Of a stretch of 5,741 bases of DNA, positions 5,426 to 5,741 are shown piece by piece (the first letter of the stretch is position 1; each line of letters opens with the position of its first letter). A program made the position numbers and the translations under genes. The stretch lies in assembly GCA_016212345.1 (NCBI GenBank), contig JACRGM010000172.1, positions 1 through 5,741 of the forward strand, given 5' to 3'. Under the pieces are notes generated by a model. That model was not told where the DNA came from and made no database searches. It saw nothing but the letters and a program-made list of their open reading frames with translations. This DNA comes from Nitrospinota bacterium. Lineage in GTDB: Bacteria; Nitrospinota; Nitrospinia; SZUA-224.

Positions 5426-5465
5426 TATGCCCTATACCCTGCCCTATGCCCTATGCCCTATGCCC
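5426..5465 (-). repeat. GGGCATA heptanucleotide tandem array at the msbA-waaF junction
   Basis: Reading the minus strand from 5465 there are three exact GGGCATA units (to 5445), a shortened GGGCA (5444-5440), GGGTATA (5439-5433) and another GGGCATA (5432-5426). A looser TGGCAGA follows at 5425-5419. Six G-triplets separated by 2-4 nt make a canonical quadruplex pattern on the strand that matches the msbA-waaF mRNA. The TAG stop of msbA (5446-5444) lies within the third unit and the next G, so the array straddles the coding end. Units differing in length and sequence suggest slippage followed by decay. Confidence 0.85.
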
Positions 5466-5741
5466 TGCTCCATGAACTGCATATCATAAAACCTTTTGTA
5501 TAGCCCATTATGATTTAATAGATAATCATGCTCCCCATATTCTACTATCTCACCCTTATTGAGGACTACAATCTTATCTGCGCCTTTAATAGTAGAGAGG
5601 CGGTGGGCAATAATAAAGGTAGTGCGATTTGCCATTAGATTGAATAGTGCATCCTGAACCACCTTCTCAGACTCTGAATCAAGGGCAGATGTGGCCTCAT
5701 CTAGGATCAGGATAGGTGTATCTTTCAGTATGGCCCTGGCA
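5444..5741 (-). CDS. msbA: MsbA-type lipid A export ABC transporter, C-terminal end (partial)
   Basis: Only the last 98 residues are in the window; the frame is open to the right edge. It carries the C-terminal half of an exporter-type nucleotide-binding domain. Walker B ILILDE is at 10-15 of the fragment, D-loop SALD at 18-21, and the switch histidine is in IIAHRLST (His46). After these comes the exporter-typical ending ADKIVVLNKGEIVEYGEH. The motifs fix the ABC-exporter family but not the substrate. MsbA (lipid A-core flipping across the inner membrane) is inferred from this sequence style and from waaF 52 nt downstream, a common pairing. Family members normally end near YDMQF; here MEQGIGHRA follows, and the final GIGHRA plus the stop are encoded by the GGGCATA array. 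An alternative is another lipid or peptide ABC exporter. Confidence 0.82.
   Translation of the reverse strand, partial: ARAILKDTPILILDEATSALDSESEKVVQDALFNLMANRTTFIIAHRLSTIKGADKIVVLNKGEIVEYGEHDYLLNHNGLYKRFYDMQFMEQGIGHRA

Noticed and set aside
5426..5465. CRISPR array or IS terminal repeat
   Set aside because: The units are 7 bp and directly adjacent without spacers. No transposase or matching inverted end is present in the window.

Overview
This window looks like a piece of chromosome from an AT-rich Gram-negative (diderm) bacterium. The diderm call rests on an LPS-core heptosyltransferase, the end of an MsbA-type lipid A flippase, and a secreted protein that looks like an outer-membrane beta-barrel with a c-type heme. 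Codons such as ATA, AGA and AGG are frequent. The gene mix and the heme-porin family would fit Nitrospirota, Nitrospinota, Desulfobacterota or a related anaerobic or chemolithotrophic group. That placement is inference, and no marker gene in the window settles it.

Layout. Positions 1-200 form a divergent control region. A minus-strand gene begins at the very edge (ATG at 5-3 with a strong Shine-Dalgarno). Two near-consensus sigma-70 promoters point away from each other (TTGACA-17-TATAAA leftward, TTGACA-18-TATAAT rightward). The 49 bp between their -35 boxes hold a perfect tandem 13-bp repeat and a 7-bp inverted repeat, which together look like a shared operator. Rightward follow pstC, pstA and pstB, tightly packed (17-nt overlap, then 7-nt gap). 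They encode the two permeases and the ATPase of a high-affinity phosphate importer. The binding protein PstS and the regulator PhoU are not in the window.

Positions 2789-2988 form a 200-bp leader. A TTGACA formed by the last two sense codons of pstB starts a likely promoter. Downstream lie a strong Shine-Dalgarno and two tiny overlapping reading frames. The next gene encodes a 423-residue secreted mono-heme cytochrome fused to a predicted beta-barrel. Its arrangement resembles the Cyc2/Cyt572 outer-membrane cytochrome-porin family, some members of which oxidise Fe(II). It is the most interesting gene here.

This gene converges on a minus-strand LPS unit: the 3' end of msbA (running off the right edge) followed by waaF. 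G-rich repeats border waaF on both sides. At its 3' end lie an imperfect inverted repeat with a quadruplex-type motif and an in-frame duplication. Between msbA and waaF lies a GGGCATA heptanucleotide array. Repeat sequence supplies the last residues and the stop codon of msbA and apparently the last residues of waaF.

How the genes work together: Pst moves phosphate across the inner membrane. MsbA and WaaF build and move lipid A-core for the outer membrane in which the cytochrome-porin would sit. A direct functional link between pstCAB and the cytochrome is possible but unproven. No tRNA, rRNA, CRISPR array or insertion sequence was seen.
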